Part shown: positions 27,168 to 36,360 of the stretch, one piece after another
How positions within the stretch are numbered: the stretch's first letter is position 1
Layout: each line of letters opens with the position of its first letter
Assembly (NCBI RefSeq): GCF_003254055.1
Contig: NZ_QKZT01000001.1
Span: 310,001 to 374,000 of the forward strand
Origin: Algoriphagus chordae
GTDB taxonomy: Bacteria; Bacteroidota; Bacteroidia; Cytophagales; Cyclobacteriaceae
Direction: 5' to 3'
DNA: 64,000 nucleotides
Program-made: the position numbers and the translations under genes
The notes under the pieces: generated by a model
Databases searched by the model: none
Told to the model about the DNA's origin: nothing
What the model saw: only the letters and a program-made list of their open reading frames with translations

Positions 27168-27899
27168 ATGAAAAAAAACCTATCTGCTATCTTTTTCGCT
27201 GTGGCCATCGTGATTGCTTCGATTGTTTTGGGAAATGCTGTGATCAATAGAAATCGACCTCAAGGTACCATCAATGTTACCGGTTTGGGAGAAAGTAATT
27301 TTACCTCTGACTTGGTCGTCTGGGAGGGGAATTTCAGTCGCGAAAGCCTTGACTTGAAATCTGCCTATGCAGACCTGGAGAAGGATAGAAAACTTGTTTC
27401 TGAGTATTTGATTTCAAAAGGAATTCCTGCCGAAAAATTGATTTTTAACGCAGTAAGTACCAATCCAAAGTATCAGCAAAACTATGCCAATGATGGACGA
27501 TATTTGGGTCAGACTTTTGACGGATATACCCTCAATCAATCCTTGAAAATAGAATCTGCCGAGGTGGAAAAAGTAGAGAAGATCTCTAGAGAAATCACAG
27601 AATTGCTTAATCAGGGAATAGCATTCTACTCACAGTCTCCGCGCTACTACTATACCGAACTGGAATCTTTGAAGTTGGAAATGATCGCCAAGGCCACCGA
27701 AGACGCGAGAATCAGAGCTGAGCGAATCGCCGAAAACTCTAAAGGGGATCTCGGCGATCTGATCTCAGCAAATATGGGTATCTTTCAGATCACTGGACAA
27801 AACTCCGGGGAGGATTATTCTTGGGGTGGCACCTTCAATACGGCCGACAAAAACAAAACCGCTTCGATTACCATGAAGCTTATCTTTGAAGTAGATTGA
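27168..27899 (+). CDS. SIMPL-domain (DUF541) periplasmic protein
   Basis: A 243-residue protein with an uncleaved or cleavable N-terminal helix (AIFFAVAIVIASIVLGNAV) and one SIMPL domain across the rest (start GTINVTGLGESNFTSDLVVW, later KATEDARIRAERIAENS). The family is associated with the cell envelope and includes E. coli YggE, whose exact activity is not established. The rlmF-like gene begins one base after the stop, so both are probably co-transcribed. Confidence 0.88.
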   Translation: MKKNLSAIFFAVAIVIASIVLGNAVINRNRPQGTINVTGLGESNFTSDLVVWEGNFSRESLDLKSAYADLEKDRKLVSEYLISKGIPAEKLIFNAVSTNPKYQQNYANDGRYLGQTFDGYTLNQSLKIESAEVEKVEKISREITELLNQGIAFYSQSPRYYYTELESLKLEMIAKATEDARIRAERIAENSKGDLGDLISANMGIFQITGQNSGEDYSWGGTFNTADKNKTASITMKLIFEVD

Positions 27900-27900
27900 T

Positions 27901-28860
27901 TTGAAAGAACTAGAAAAAATAAAAACTGCACTTCATCCTAGAAATGCCCATCGGGAGCGTTACGATTTTCCAAGCCTGATCAAGACTCAGCCAGAGCTTG
28001 AGCAGTTTGTCTCGGAAAATAAGTATGGGGATCTCAGCATTGATTTCGCCGATCCTAAAGCTGTCAAAGAACTCAATAGAGCTTTACTGAAGCATTTTTA
28101 CCAAATTTCTGACTGGAATATTCCTGATGGCTACCTCTGCCCACCTATCCCTGGAAGAGCTGATTACCTTCATTACTTGGCAGATTTGCTAGCAGATAGC
28201 AATGGGGGCAAGTTACCTGAGGGTGAAAAAATTAAAATTTTGGATATTGGCACTGGGTCTAATTGTATCTACCCCATGCTGGGAAACACAATTTACGATT
28301 GGCAAGTAGTGGGTTCGGAGATAGATGAAATAGCGATCGATTCGGCTCAGACCAATTTGTATGCAAATCCGCAATTTCGTGGGAAGGTTACCTTACGTCT
28401 TCAGGAAAACCCAAAGGAAATTTTAACAGGAATCATCAAGTCAAACGATGTATTTGATATGGTGATTTGTAACCCTCCGTTTCATGAATCTCTTGCTGCT
28501 GCTGAAGCTGGTAGCATGAGAAAAGTGAAAAACCTAAAAGGAAAAGTAGGCAAGAAGCTCACCTTGAATTTTGGTGGTAAGAACAACGAACTATGGTGTG
28601 AAGGTGGTGAGTTGGCATTTATCCATAAGATGATCCGGGAAAGTATGACTTTCAAGTTCAATTGCCTGTGGTTTACCTCCATCGTTTCCAAAGAAGAACA
28701 CCTAAAGGAACTAGTGATAGCCTTGAAGAAAGCAAGAGTGGCTGATCGGAAAGTCATCCAAATGGCGCAGGGAAATAAGAAAAGTAGGTTTATCGCATGG
28801 ACATTTCTGAATCCTGAGCAACAGGAAAATTGGAGAAAAATGAGATGGAAAGAAATTTAG
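27901..28860 (+). CDS. rlmF: 23S rRNA (adenine1618-N6)-methyltransferase
   Basis: A 319-residue class I methyltransferase that modifies A1618 of 23S rRNA. The family start LHPRNAHRERYDFPSLI is present, followed by the SAM motif ILDIGTGSNCIYPML and the N6-adenine motif NPPF in VICNPPFHES. The start appears to be TTG at 27901, one base after the SIMPL stop. There is no ATG nearby that keeps the conserved N-terminus, so TTG is the best choice. A strong hairpin lies just downstream. Confidence 0.92.
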   Translation: MKELEKIKTALHPRNAHRERYDFPSLIKTQPELEQFVSENKYGDLSIDFADPKAVKELNRALLKHFYQISDWNIPDGYLCPPIPGRADYLHYLADLLADSNGGKLPEGEKIKILDIGTGSNCIYPMLGNTIYDWQVVGSEIDEIAIDSAQTNLYANPQFRGKVTLRLQENPKEILTGIIKSNDVFDMVICNPPFHESLAAAEAGSMRKVKNLKGKVGKKLTLNFGGKNNELWCEGGELAFIHKMIRESMTFKFNCLWFTSIVSKEEHLKELVIALKKARVADRKVIQMAQGNKKSRFIAWTFLNPEQQENWRKMRWKEI

Positions 28861-28894
28861 AATTTGGGAATTTATAATTGCCAAACCCAGAAAT

Positions 28895-28932
28895 AAGAAA
28901 GTCGATTTGAATTTCCCCAAATCGACTTTCTT
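28895..28932. terminator. bidirectional intrinsic terminator
   Basis: A perfect 14-bp stem (28895-28908 with 28919-28932; core AAAGTCGATTT) and a 10-base loop lie between the convergent rlmF and OsmC genes. The base of the stem is A/T rich, giving U-rich ends in both directions. Confidence 0.8.
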
Positions 28933-28964
28933 GTGTCTAAATACTTGATACTATAATCTAGTAT

Positions 28965-29378
28965 TTATGCATTAAGCGTGCTCTCCACAGTTATTTCCAA
29001 ATCTAAAACTCTAGAAATTGGGCAATTTTCCTCAGCGTCTTTCACCAGCTCTGCGAATTTTTCTTCAGAGATGCCATCCACTTTTGCCTTAAGCACCAAG
29101 TGAGATTTAGAAAGAGTGCCTTCTTCAAATGTGATATTGGCAGTCACATCAAGTTCTTTGGCTGTATAGCCAGCCTCTTGCAGGTTGAAACTCAATTTCA
29201 TGGCAAAACATCCAGAGTGAGCTGCTGCTATTAATTCTTCAGGGTTGGTACCCACTCCGCTTTCGAATCTTGATCCAAAAGAATATTGAGTTTTGTCTAA
29301 AACAGTACTTGGCGTAGTCAATGTACCTTTGCCGTCTTTACCGGTTCCTTGCCATATGGCGGTTGCTTTTCTGATCAT
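28965..29378 (-). CDS. OsmC-family peroxiredoxin-like protein
   Basis: A 137-residue cytoplasmic protein of the OsmC/Ohr superfamily, which reduces organic hydroperoxides. The two reactive cysteines are present: Cys57 in AAHSGCFAM and Cys119 in AEENCPISRVL. Family start (KATAIWQGTGKDGKGTL) and GTNPEELIAAA are intact, so it is probably active and OsmC-like rather than Ohr-like. A near-match promoter box TAACTTTT on the minus strand (29400-29407) lies about 20 bases upstream. The gene stands alone. Confidence 0.92.
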   Translation of the reverse strand: MIRKATAIWQGTGKDGKGTLTTPSTVLDKTQYSFGSRFESGVGTNPEELIAAAHSGCFAMKLSFNLQEAGYTAKELDVTANITFEEGTLSKSHLVLKAKVDGISEEKFAELVKDAEENCPISRVLDLEITVESTLNA

Positions 29379-29460
29379 AATTTAAAAGATTTTAGGGTTA
29401 AAAGTTATACCTATGAAAGCAGAAATTGATGCCGAAAGTTCAGGAAAGCGCAAGTAATTC

Positions 29461-30636
29461 TCAGGATTTTACTTTTTCCAATGTGGGTTTTGCAGAGGAA
29501 ATTGCATGTGCTTTTTTTCCAGTCAAATTCTCAAAAACTTCCAGGTATTGATCTGTTACGTAATCCCAAGTATAGCGCTGAATTAGTCCCTCTCTGGCTA
29601 TACTACGGAAATAACTCATTCTTTCCTCACTGCTTTCAGCAGCTTCCACAATATCCTGAACTGATTCGATTGATTTTTTGAAGTACCATCCATGCTTGCC
29701 ATTTTGGAGCATTTCTTGGTTGAATGGAGTATCCATAGCTAGGATCGCACAGCCAAAACCTAGGGCTTTCAACATGGCAGGATTGGTGCCACCATACTCG
29801 TGACCGTGGAAATATGCATAGCAATGCGAGTACCAGGCAGCCAATTCATTTTGATCTGTCACATAGCCCAAGAACATAAGCCTTTCATCCTCCATGTTTT
29901 TCAAAATGGTCGCATAATCGTCATCAAAGGGCACGTCTCCTACGATGACTAGCTTTCTCTTAGAATCAGATTTCAAAAAACCTTCGATAATAAGGTCTGC
30001 ATTATTGTCTGGGATCAGTCTGCCGACAATAAGAAAATAATCACGTGACTTTATTCCCCACTTCTCGATAGGCTCCGGATCCACATCAGCACGTGGATTT
30101 GCACCATAGGCGATGACCTTCGAATCAGCATTGAATAGTTCTTTATAGACACGTTGCATTTCATCCGAGTCGTTGATAAGCTGATCATAATATTTTGTAG
30201 CCATTTTGGAAGCCCAGAAAAAATATTTGGAAGCAATGCCATGCCATTTTGGTCTTAGCCACTCCAGACCATCGACATTGATGACAGTCTTCTTTCTAAA
30301 AAATCTCGGTATCACCCCGAATGGTCCATTCGCACTATTGACTACCAAAATCACGTCAACATCTGAGAAGCACGCATGTACCATAGCAAAAAAACTATGT
30401 GACAGCTGGGTAAGTTTTTTGGATTCTATGGCTATAGAATAGATGCATTCAATACCATTTACATAGCGTGGTTTTAGGGGAAATAAGGCTCTATGATTAT
30501 AAACACGTACGTGCACGCCTCTTTTGACAAGACGTTCACCAAGTTCTCTAATCATCGTATCATATCCACCGTAAACATAGGGATACCCTTTTGCACCCAT
30601 TATGGCTACTTTTAATTTCTTTTTAGCTGCTGCCAT
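29461..30636 (-). CDS. glycosyltransferase, DUF1972/GT4 type
   Basis: A 391-residue GT-B glycosyltransferase. The N-terminal half carries the DUF1972 pattern (VAIMGAKGYPYVYGGYDTMI), often seen in rhamnosyltransferase-like enzymes. The C-terminal half carries GT4 features (LIVGRLIPDNNADLIIEGF, then HGHEYGGTNPAMLKALGFG). It is the last gene of the polysaccharide locus, and its start overlaps the end of the preceding glycosyltransferase by 25 bases. Donor and acceptor sugars cannot be deduced. Confidence 0.88.
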   Translation of the reverse strand: MAAAKKKLKVAIMGAKGYPYVYGGYDTMIRELGERLVKRGVHVRVYNHRALFPLKPRYVNGIECIYSIAIESKKLTQLSHSFFAMVHACFSDVDVILVVNSANGPFGVIPRFFRKKTVINVDGLEWLRPKWHGIASKYFFWASKMATKYYDQLINDSDEMQRVYKELFNADSKVIAYGANPRADVDPEPIEKWGIKSRDYFLIVGRLIPDNNADLIIEGFLKSDSKRKLVIVGDVPFDDDYATILKNMEDERLMFLGYVTDQNELAAWYSHCYAYFHGHEYGGTNPAMLKALGFGCAILAMDTPFNQEMLQNGKHGWYFKKSIESVQDIVEAAESSEERMSYFRSIAREGLIQRYTWDYVTDQYLEVFENLTGKKAHAISSAKPTLEKVKS

Positions 30637-31760
30637 AAATGGTCTTCAATGTTTTTACCAAAACTTTCCAAACTGAATTCCTCCAACACACGATTTCTAC
30701 CTGCATTTCCAAACTTTTCTCTAAGTTCCGGATGCAAAATTAACTTAATTAAAGCATTTACGCCTTGGTCTAGTGCGTTTATTGGAATTAAAAATCCAGT
30801 TTCCCCATTTATAACCATTTCTGCAGCCCCGCCTGAGCGTGTAGCTACGACTGGACAGGCAGCTGCCATGGCTTCCAAAATAACCGTGGGAAGTGAATCA
30901 GGTAAAATTGATGGTAACACGAAAACATCAGTAAGCTTCAGGATATCGGCAATGTCTTCCCTAAAACCAAGATTGGTTACGAAAGTTTCAAGCTTATTCT
31001 CCAAAATATACTTAGTCAGCTCAGCTTCGATAGGTTCATATCCTGGATAGGGATCGCCTACCAATACAAAATGACACTGTGGATAAGTGTCTATAATTTC
31101 TTTAGCCATTTGCAAAAAGAATAATTGCCCTTTTCCAGGATTTATTCTTCCAATCATCGTAATGATTAGCTTGTTTTCGGGGATTCCAAGCTCCTGAATG
31201 GCTATTTCTGGGAGATTCAGAAATTTCTCATAGGAGATGGCATTGTGGATAACTCTCGGTTTAGATGTCTTTAAGCGCAGATCCCAATGCTTCTTGACGG
31301 CTTCTGAGACTACTATCGGAGAAGGCGTAGTACCATCCAATAACCTTCGAAGAAGTCCCACTAGAGGTGGAGGTCCAAGTAAAATTTCATGAATATGCCA
31401 GATGTGTGGAAGTTTATTCCATTTGGCCCACTGAGCTCCGACTACTACCGCTAGGGTATTGGAGTAAACAAGCTCAAAGTTAAATTCACGATGTAATCGA
31501 TCTAAAAATCTATAAGCTTTGAAATTTTTACTTAGCCTGTTGATGAGTCCTGAGGGATTGACATACTTGCGGCGTAATATCCCTAGGTTTTGGATGCGTA
31601 CAACTATACCTAAATCGGTTAGGAGGGACTGCAAAGGACCAGGTTCAGACAGCACCACAACTACCGTCAAGCCGGCGTTTTTATAGATTTTTACTACTTC
31701 AGTCAGAATTCTGGATGAGCCATAAAGATCTGATGAACTATTAAGGAATAGTACTGTCAA
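30612..31760 (-). CDS. glycosyltransferase family 4
   Basis: A 382-residue GT-B enzyme. The C-terminal donor-binding domain shows IGRINPGKGQLFFLQMA and the GT4 EX7E-like region (PSILPDSLPTVILEAMAAAC, with Glu in position). The N-terminal domain begins VLFLNSSSDLYGSSRILTEV, as in many cell-surface polysaccharide transferases. It overlaps the following gene by 25 bases and lies 14 bases after the preceding one, so it belongs to the polysaccharide transcript. Confidence 0.9.
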   Translation of the reverse strand: MTVLFLNSSSDLYGSSRILTEVVKIYKNAGLTVVVVLSEPGPLQSLLTDLGIVVRIQNLGILRRKYVNPSGLINRLSKNFKAYRFLDRLHREFNFELVYSNTLAVVVGAQWAKWNKLPHIWHIHEILLGPPPLVGLLRRLLDGTTPSPIVVSEAVKKHWDLRLKTSKPRVIHNAISYEKFLNLPEIAIQELGIPENKLIITMIGRINPGKGQLFFLQMAKEIIDTYPQCHFVLVGDPYPGYEPIEAELTKYILENKLETFVTNLGFREDIADILKLTDVFVLPSILPDSLPTVILEAMAAACPVVATRSGGAAEMVINGETGFLIPINALDQGVNALIKLILHPELREKFGNAGRNRVLEEFSLESFGKNIEDHLWQQLKRN

Positions 31761-31774
31761 TGGGTTACCGGTTG

Positions 31775-32893
31775 TTATTTTTTAAGGATTACATTTTGAA
31801 ATCCCTCAATAAACTTTTGAGCAGAAAATTTTTTGGATTGCTCAAGACCGTTTTGGATCATTGAATTGAGCTGCGCATTATCCAGGCTCAAAATTATCAT
31901 TTTTTCCATCAAATCCTGCTGATCACCAGTTTTGAATGCTAGCCCAGCAGCTCCAGCCACTTCTAGCAATGCCGGCTGATCTGAGTGTATCACAGGTACA
32001 CCTGTCCCCATTGCTTCTACGACTGGGATTCCAAAGCCCTCATTCTCCGAAGGAAATACATAAGCAAATGCATTTTTGTATAAGGTCCTAACCTGTTCGT
32101 CATTTACATAACCAGGAAGTAGGACCTTGTCTTGAATACCAAGTTCTTCAAGGAGTTTTTCTACTATAGGAAAATCATTCATTTGCACGCTTTGCCCTGC
32201 CCCTCCAGCTAAAACCAGTTTAAAATCTGTTTTCGTTTTTTTAAGAAATTGATCAAAGGCCCGAACGAGCAAGGGGAGATTCTTGCGCTTATCGAAGGTT
32301 CCAATATGCAGGAAATATTGCTTGGTTGCCAAGTCATTTTCTTCCAGAAAGGTAGTATCCAAGCCTGAATCCAAGCTCTTTGGAGCTTGATAAATAACTG
32401 TAATAGGGTTTACCTTGCCTAGGTATTCTTCTAGAGAGCGCTTGGAGTATTCAGTAGTGGTAATCAATTCAGTGTTTTTCTTTATTCCTTTTCTAAGTAA
32501 ACTTAAGAAGTATGTTCTCCACCATTTTGGATAATTCTGAGGCATCTGCCAGAAGAATGCATCATGTATCACCGTCAACCTGCGACATGGCAAACTTGCT
32601 GCAGGAGAAATAAAATCAAGGCAAATCAGGACGTCAGGCTTATGTTTTTTGATCAAATCGGGTAGTTGAAACTCCTTCCATCGAAAATAGTCCAAGTGGT
32701 AATTGAGACGTTGGATTTTAGATTGTGGACCTTTGAAAGTCTGATCAGCACTTTGATTTTCAGGATCATGTGAAAAAACCCACTCAATATCAGGATGTGG
32801 ATAAGTTAGCGCGGCATGCGCCAATTCCATCATATAGGTTTTGATACCTGTAGTGGCGACGTTGAGGTATTGTAGATCGAGGAGTACTTTCAT
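31775..32893 (-). CDS. glycosyltransferase family 4
   Basis: A 372-residue GT-B enzyme with the mannosyltransferase-like N-terminal segment (TVIHDAFFWQMPQNYP), the donor site HIGTFDKRKNLPLLVRAF, and the motif FPSENEGFGIPVVEAMGTG with both conserved glutamates. It probably acts at the cytoplasmic face of the inner membrane on a lipid-linked repeat unit. It sits between another GT4 gene and a nuclease gene that is out of place in this pathway. Confidence 0.9.
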   Translation of the reverse strand: MKVLLDLQYLNVATTGIKTYMMELAHAALTYPHPDIEWVFSHDPENQSADQTFKGPQSKIQRLNYHLDYFRWKEFQLPDLIKKHKPDVLICLDFISPAASLPCRRLTVIHDAFFWQMPQNYPKWWRTYFLSLLRKGIKKNTELITTTEYSKRSLEEYLGKVNPITVIYQAPKSLDSGLDTTFLEENDLATKQYFLHIGTFDKRKNLPLLVRAFDQFLKKTKTDFKLVLAGGAGQSVQMNDFPIVEKLLEELGIQDKVLLPGYVNDEQVRTLYKNAFAYVFPSENEGFGIPVVEAMGTGVPVIHSDQPALLEVAGAAGLAFKTGDQQDLMEKMIILSLDNAQLNSMIQNGLEQSKKFSAQKFIEGFQNVILKK

Positions 32894-32907
32894 TTGTAAC
32901 TTTACTC

Positions 32908-33894
32908 TTACTGAATTAATTTTTTTAATTCTTCTTCTTTTGGCAAATAGAGCAAGTACTTGCTTGCAAAAATCTGCTTATTATCTTTTGGCAAGGTGAT
33001 TTCTACCATAGTATCTTTTTTATCCTTACATAGAATAATTCCTATGGTAGGCATTTCGTCTTGAGTTTTTACAAATCTATCGTAATAGTTTACGTACATC
33101 TGCATTTGACCGAGGTCCTGATGTTTCAACTTTCCTATTTTAAGATCTATTAGGACGAAACAGCGAAGCAAGCGATTGTAAAAAACTAGATCAATTCTGA
33201 AATGTTCTTCGTCGAAAGTAAAGCGTACTTGGCGACCTACAAAAGTGAAACCCTTTCCCAGCTCCAATAAAAAATTCTCAAGTTTGTCAATTATAGCTTG
33301 TTCTAATTGAGACTCTGAGTAACTATGCCTGTCTTCAAGATTCAGAAATTCCAGCACATATGGATCTTTGATGGTCTGTAAGGGTGAGTTCAAAATGCTG
33401 TCTCCTTGATCTTCTGGAGGCTTTATTTTATTATTATCTTCGTCAAATACAATTCGCTGAAATAAACTGGAGTTTATTTGCCTGTCTAGCTCTCTTACAC
33501 TCCAGTGGTTTATCTCGGTTTGTTGTTGGTAATAAGACCTTTCTTTTTCATCTCCTATCCGCATTAATTGTATATAATGAGTCCAGCTGAGATTTTGCGA
33601 AATCGGTGATTTCGCATTCTTGTAGGTTAGGTAAAATTTACGGATCAGTTCAAGGTTTCTTTTTGAATAACCTTTCCCAAATTCTGATGTCAGTCGCTGA
33701 GATAATTCAGATAGAATATATGATCCATATTCAGCTTCCTCACTTCCATTTTGTTCTTGTTCAACTATTTGTTTACCCATTTCATAATAGGTAGAAACCA
33801 TGATGGAATTTACTTGCTTTACAACGCCTTGCTGAGCTTCCAAAAGCAATTTTTTAATCTTTTCGAAGAAGGAGGATTCCAGTTTTACGTTCAT
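32908..33894 (-). CDS. YhcG-family PDDEXK nuclease (DUF1016)
   Basis: A 328-residue protein with a helical N-terminal DUF1016 domain (about 15-150; TYYEMGKQIVEQEQNG, FGKGYSKRNLELIRKFY). A PD-(D/E)XK nuclease domain follows (about 185-325): the active-site Asp is in FRIDLVFY, the ExK-type motif is IDLKIG, and GQMQMYVNYYD comes after. The nuclease core looks intact. The family is widespread, often near restriction-modification genes and genome islands; its role is not settled. It lies 14 bases upstream of a glycosyltransferase gene in the same direction, with 107 bases separating it from the methyltransferase gene before it, so it looks like an insertion into the polysaccharide locus. Confidence 0.88.
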   Translation of the reverse strand: MNVKLESSFFEKIKKLLLEAQQGVVKQVNSIMVSTYYEMGKQIVEQEQNGSEEAEYGSYILSELSQRLTSEFGKGYSKRNLELIRKFYLTYKNAKSPISQNLSWTHYIQLMRIGDEKERSYYQQQTEINHWSVRELDRQINSSLFQRIVFDEDNNKIKPPEDQGDSILNSPLQTIKDPYVLEFLNLEDRHSYSESQLEQAIIDKLENFLLELGKGFTFVGRQVRFTFDEEHFRIDLVFYNRLLRCFVLIDLKIGKLKHQDLGQMQMYVNYYDRFVKTQDEMPTIGIILCKDKKDTMVEITLPKDNKQIFASKYLLYLPKEEELKKLIQ

Positions 33895-34001
33895 TTACAG
33901 GCTTTTAGGTAACTTTTCATAGGTGGATCATGATAAAGTTCTAGTTTAATTACCTTCCCCAATCACTTATCACTATTTTCTAGCAGTCAAAAAACAGATT
34001 T

Positions 34002-34880
34002 CTATTTCTTCTTACTAATAAGCCACTGATTCACTTGAAAAGCATTCTGGATTAGCCGGTTTACTTTTTTCTTCCAAGGCATGTTGTAGCTAATCAAATT
34101 ACTGAATTTCTCACCAAAATTGTGGGTATAGTGATCAACTGTCTCCAAGTCTTGCTCTTCGCATAACTTTCCTAGCAAGTCTTTAGGGAAAATGAAGGTG
34201 TGCTCTAGACCATCTATTACATCTGGAACCTTCAATTTTAGCAGTTTTGACCATCTGTGAAAGCGATACAGGTTGCTGGACATATTGGGAGTGCCAATGG
34301 CCAGATATCCTCCAGGTTTTAAAATTCTCTTCATCTCTGAGATGTAAGCCTTCGGGTCTAGTACATGCTCGATCACATGGGAGATATGGATAAAGTCAAA
34401 GTGATTTTCGGGATACTGCGCTTCCCATATATCTCCTTGGAAGGTTTCTACAGCAAAATGCTCCTTCACAAATTTAAGAGCGCCCGTATCAAACTCCGTG
34501 GCATATAATTTACAGTTCAGTTGACTAGCATATGCCAATCCCAAACCCAAGCCACAACCTACATCTAAGAATTTAGATCCACTTTCTAGTCTAGATAGAA
34601 ACCTAGCCTCCTTTTTAATTTCGTTTTCAGTTAAGCTTTCTATTCGACTAAAATGATTTAGAATAAGGTTCTTATAGTCAACCGCCTCGTAATGATCCTT
34701 TTCATAATAATTGGTGTAATAATCTGCCAACTCTTGGCTATCTGCCATAGGATTGGCAAATACCAATTTGCATTTCAGGCATTGAACTCTCGATATATGT
34801 GGTCCTTTTCTGTGTGTATCTATGGCATAACCCTTAAGGCTTTCAGATCCACAAATCGGACAGTTTCTATATAAGATCAT
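34002..34880 (-). CDS. class I SAM methyltransferase with N-terminal zinc ribbon
   Basis: A 292-residue methyltransferase of the type common in surface-polysaccharide loci. An N-terminal zinc ribbon (Cys7, Cys10, Cys34, Cys37) precedes the Rossmann domain with motif I LDVGCGLGLGL, then FDFIHISHVIEHVLDP and LKPGGYLAIGTPN. It may methylate a sugar of the repeat unit or a lipid-linked end; the substrate is not predictable. It is followed by the nuclease gene rather than directly by a glycosyltransferase. Confidence 0.88.
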   Translation of the reverse strand: MILYRNCPICGSESLKGYAIDTHRKGPHISRVQCLKCKLVFANPMADSQELADYYTNYYEKDHYEAVDYKNLILNHFSRIESLTENEIKKEARFLSRLESGSKFLDVGCGLGLGLAYASQLNCKLYATEFDTGALKFVKEHFAVETFQGDIWEAQYPENHFDFIHISHVIEHVLDPKAYISEMKRILKPGGYLAIGTPNMSSNLYRFHRWSKLLKLKVPDVIDGLEHTFIFPKDLLGKLCEEQDLETVDHYTHNFGEKFSNLISYNMPWKKKVNRLIQNAFQVNQWLISKKK

Positions 34881-34932
34881 AAAACTAAATTACTGTATCG
34901 TTTTTGTAATCGGGGATTCTAACTCTTCAACT

Positions 34933-36360
34933 TTACTCGGGCAGAGCAGTGTTCAGATTTTGTACATCTCTTCTTTTACTTAACTGAAGTCTGGAATATT
35001 CATTAACACTTAGACCAACCATCCACCAAGAAATCCAAGAGACGTAGGTATAGATTTCTACATTGGCAGTAAATAAGGGAAGCAATAATCCTGCTTTCAC
35101 AGTCCCAGCTACAAAAGCCATTCTTGCTAGATTCAGATTAGTAGAATTTTTGAATACATAGATTGAATTTCTGATACCCGTGAATAGTGTCCCGATATAC
35201 AGAAACATTCCTATCCAGCCTAATTGTACTCCATAGATCAAGAACTGATTTTCACCACCTACACGCAGTTCATCTGACACACTTCCAAAATTCCCACTCA
35301 TTGCTAGTCCTATTCCCTGTGGATTAGCTACCATGGATTCCAATGCTAAGGCCCACTCTACCACGTGGCCTATGCTGGAAGAATCCGCAAGTGTCAAGGT
35401 ATCTACTACATAGAAGTAAAAATCTTCGGATGCAAAGAAGACCACATAGACTATCCCTAGGAGCAAGCTTAAGAAACCAAAGCCAATTAGTTTGTAGAGT
35501 TTGAAAACCAAGGCAATAAAAAATATCATCAGGAAAAATGCCGCAAATGATGCTCTAGATGAAGCGAAAATAAGGCTTCCAATGCAGCATAGCATGATGA
35601 GCAAATATTTCCATTGATGAGTTCTCTCGCTGGTTAAATACCAAATCAGGGCGGCAGAAAATCCCATCAGGACTGAACTAGCCAGTTCCAGTGGATCAGA
35701 GAAAAAGCTACCAAGACGTTTCATAGCATTGGTAGTTTCAAAGGTCCAAGTCAGATTATAATTTCCCTCAGGCTTGATATCATTGACCACCTCATTGAAT
35801 AGGGCATATCCAGTAAATTGTTGCAAGTGAGCATTTAGTAAATAATTTTCTATCAAATTCATCAGAAATGCTCCTACGGCAATGACAAAAATAATCTGAA
35901 ATAAGCGCTTCAATTCTAAGTCCCCAAACTGGGTGTTCCTCCCTAGTAAATAAACCAAGCTAGGAATTAATATGCTTTTGAAGTACAATGCCTTATTGAT
36001 GAAACTCGCTTGACCTATTGGCAGAAATAGAAAAATAAGGGACAAGCATATAAATGCCAATATAAACCAATCGGTGGATTGCAGTCGGAAAGGATAGTTC
36101 GCTAGTTTTCGCTGGTAAATAACAAGTACTAAACCTGCAATTAGAACGATTACTTCCTTGCTCATCTGGAATAGACTCACCAGAAAGGTTGACCTAGTTG
36201 CCAAATAAACAACACTCAGCGTAGTAATGTAAAATGGCAGAAAGGCAGCCAGAAAGAAGATAAAATAAGTCCATTTTCCTTTGAATACCATTTGCTGTAC
36301 CGTCCAGAGAAATCCGGTAGTCACAGCAAATGCGATTATAAGGAAAAATATTAAGGCCAT
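34933..36360 (-). CDS. Wzy-like polysaccharide polymerase / O-antigen ligase family membrane protein
   Basis: A 475-residue polytopic inner-membrane protein with ten to twelve hydrophobic helices and a larger periplasmic loop in the second half (around VDTLTLADSSSIGHVVEWAL). This shape, and its place between a GT2 gene and the flippase locus, fit a Wzy polymerase. Sequence identity in this family is too low to separate polymerase from ligase by eye. It overlaps the GT2 gene by 10 bases. Confidence 0.72.
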   Translation of the reverse strand: MALIFFLIIAFAVTTGFLWTVQQMVFKGKWTYFIFFLAAFLPFYITTLSVVYLATRSTFLVSLFQMSKEVIVLIAGLVLVIYQRKLANYPFRLQSTDWFILAFICLSLIFLFLPIGQASFINKALYFKSILIPSLVYLLGRNTQFGDLELKRLFQIIFVIAVGAFLMNLIENYLLNAHLQQFTGYALFNEVVNDIKPEGNYNLTWTFETTNAMKRLGSFFSDPLELASSVLMGFSAALIWYLTSERTHQWKYLLIMLCCIGSLIFASSRASFAAFFLMIFFIALVFKLYKLIGFGFLSLLLGIVYVVFFASEDFYFYVVDTLTLADSSSIGHVVEWALALESMVANPQGIGLAMSGNFGSVSDELRVGGENQFLIYGVQLGWIGMFLYIGTLFTGIRNSIYVFKNSTNLNLARMAFVAGTVKAGLLLPLFTANVEIYTYVSWISWWMVGLSVNEYSRLQLSKRRDVQNLNTALPE

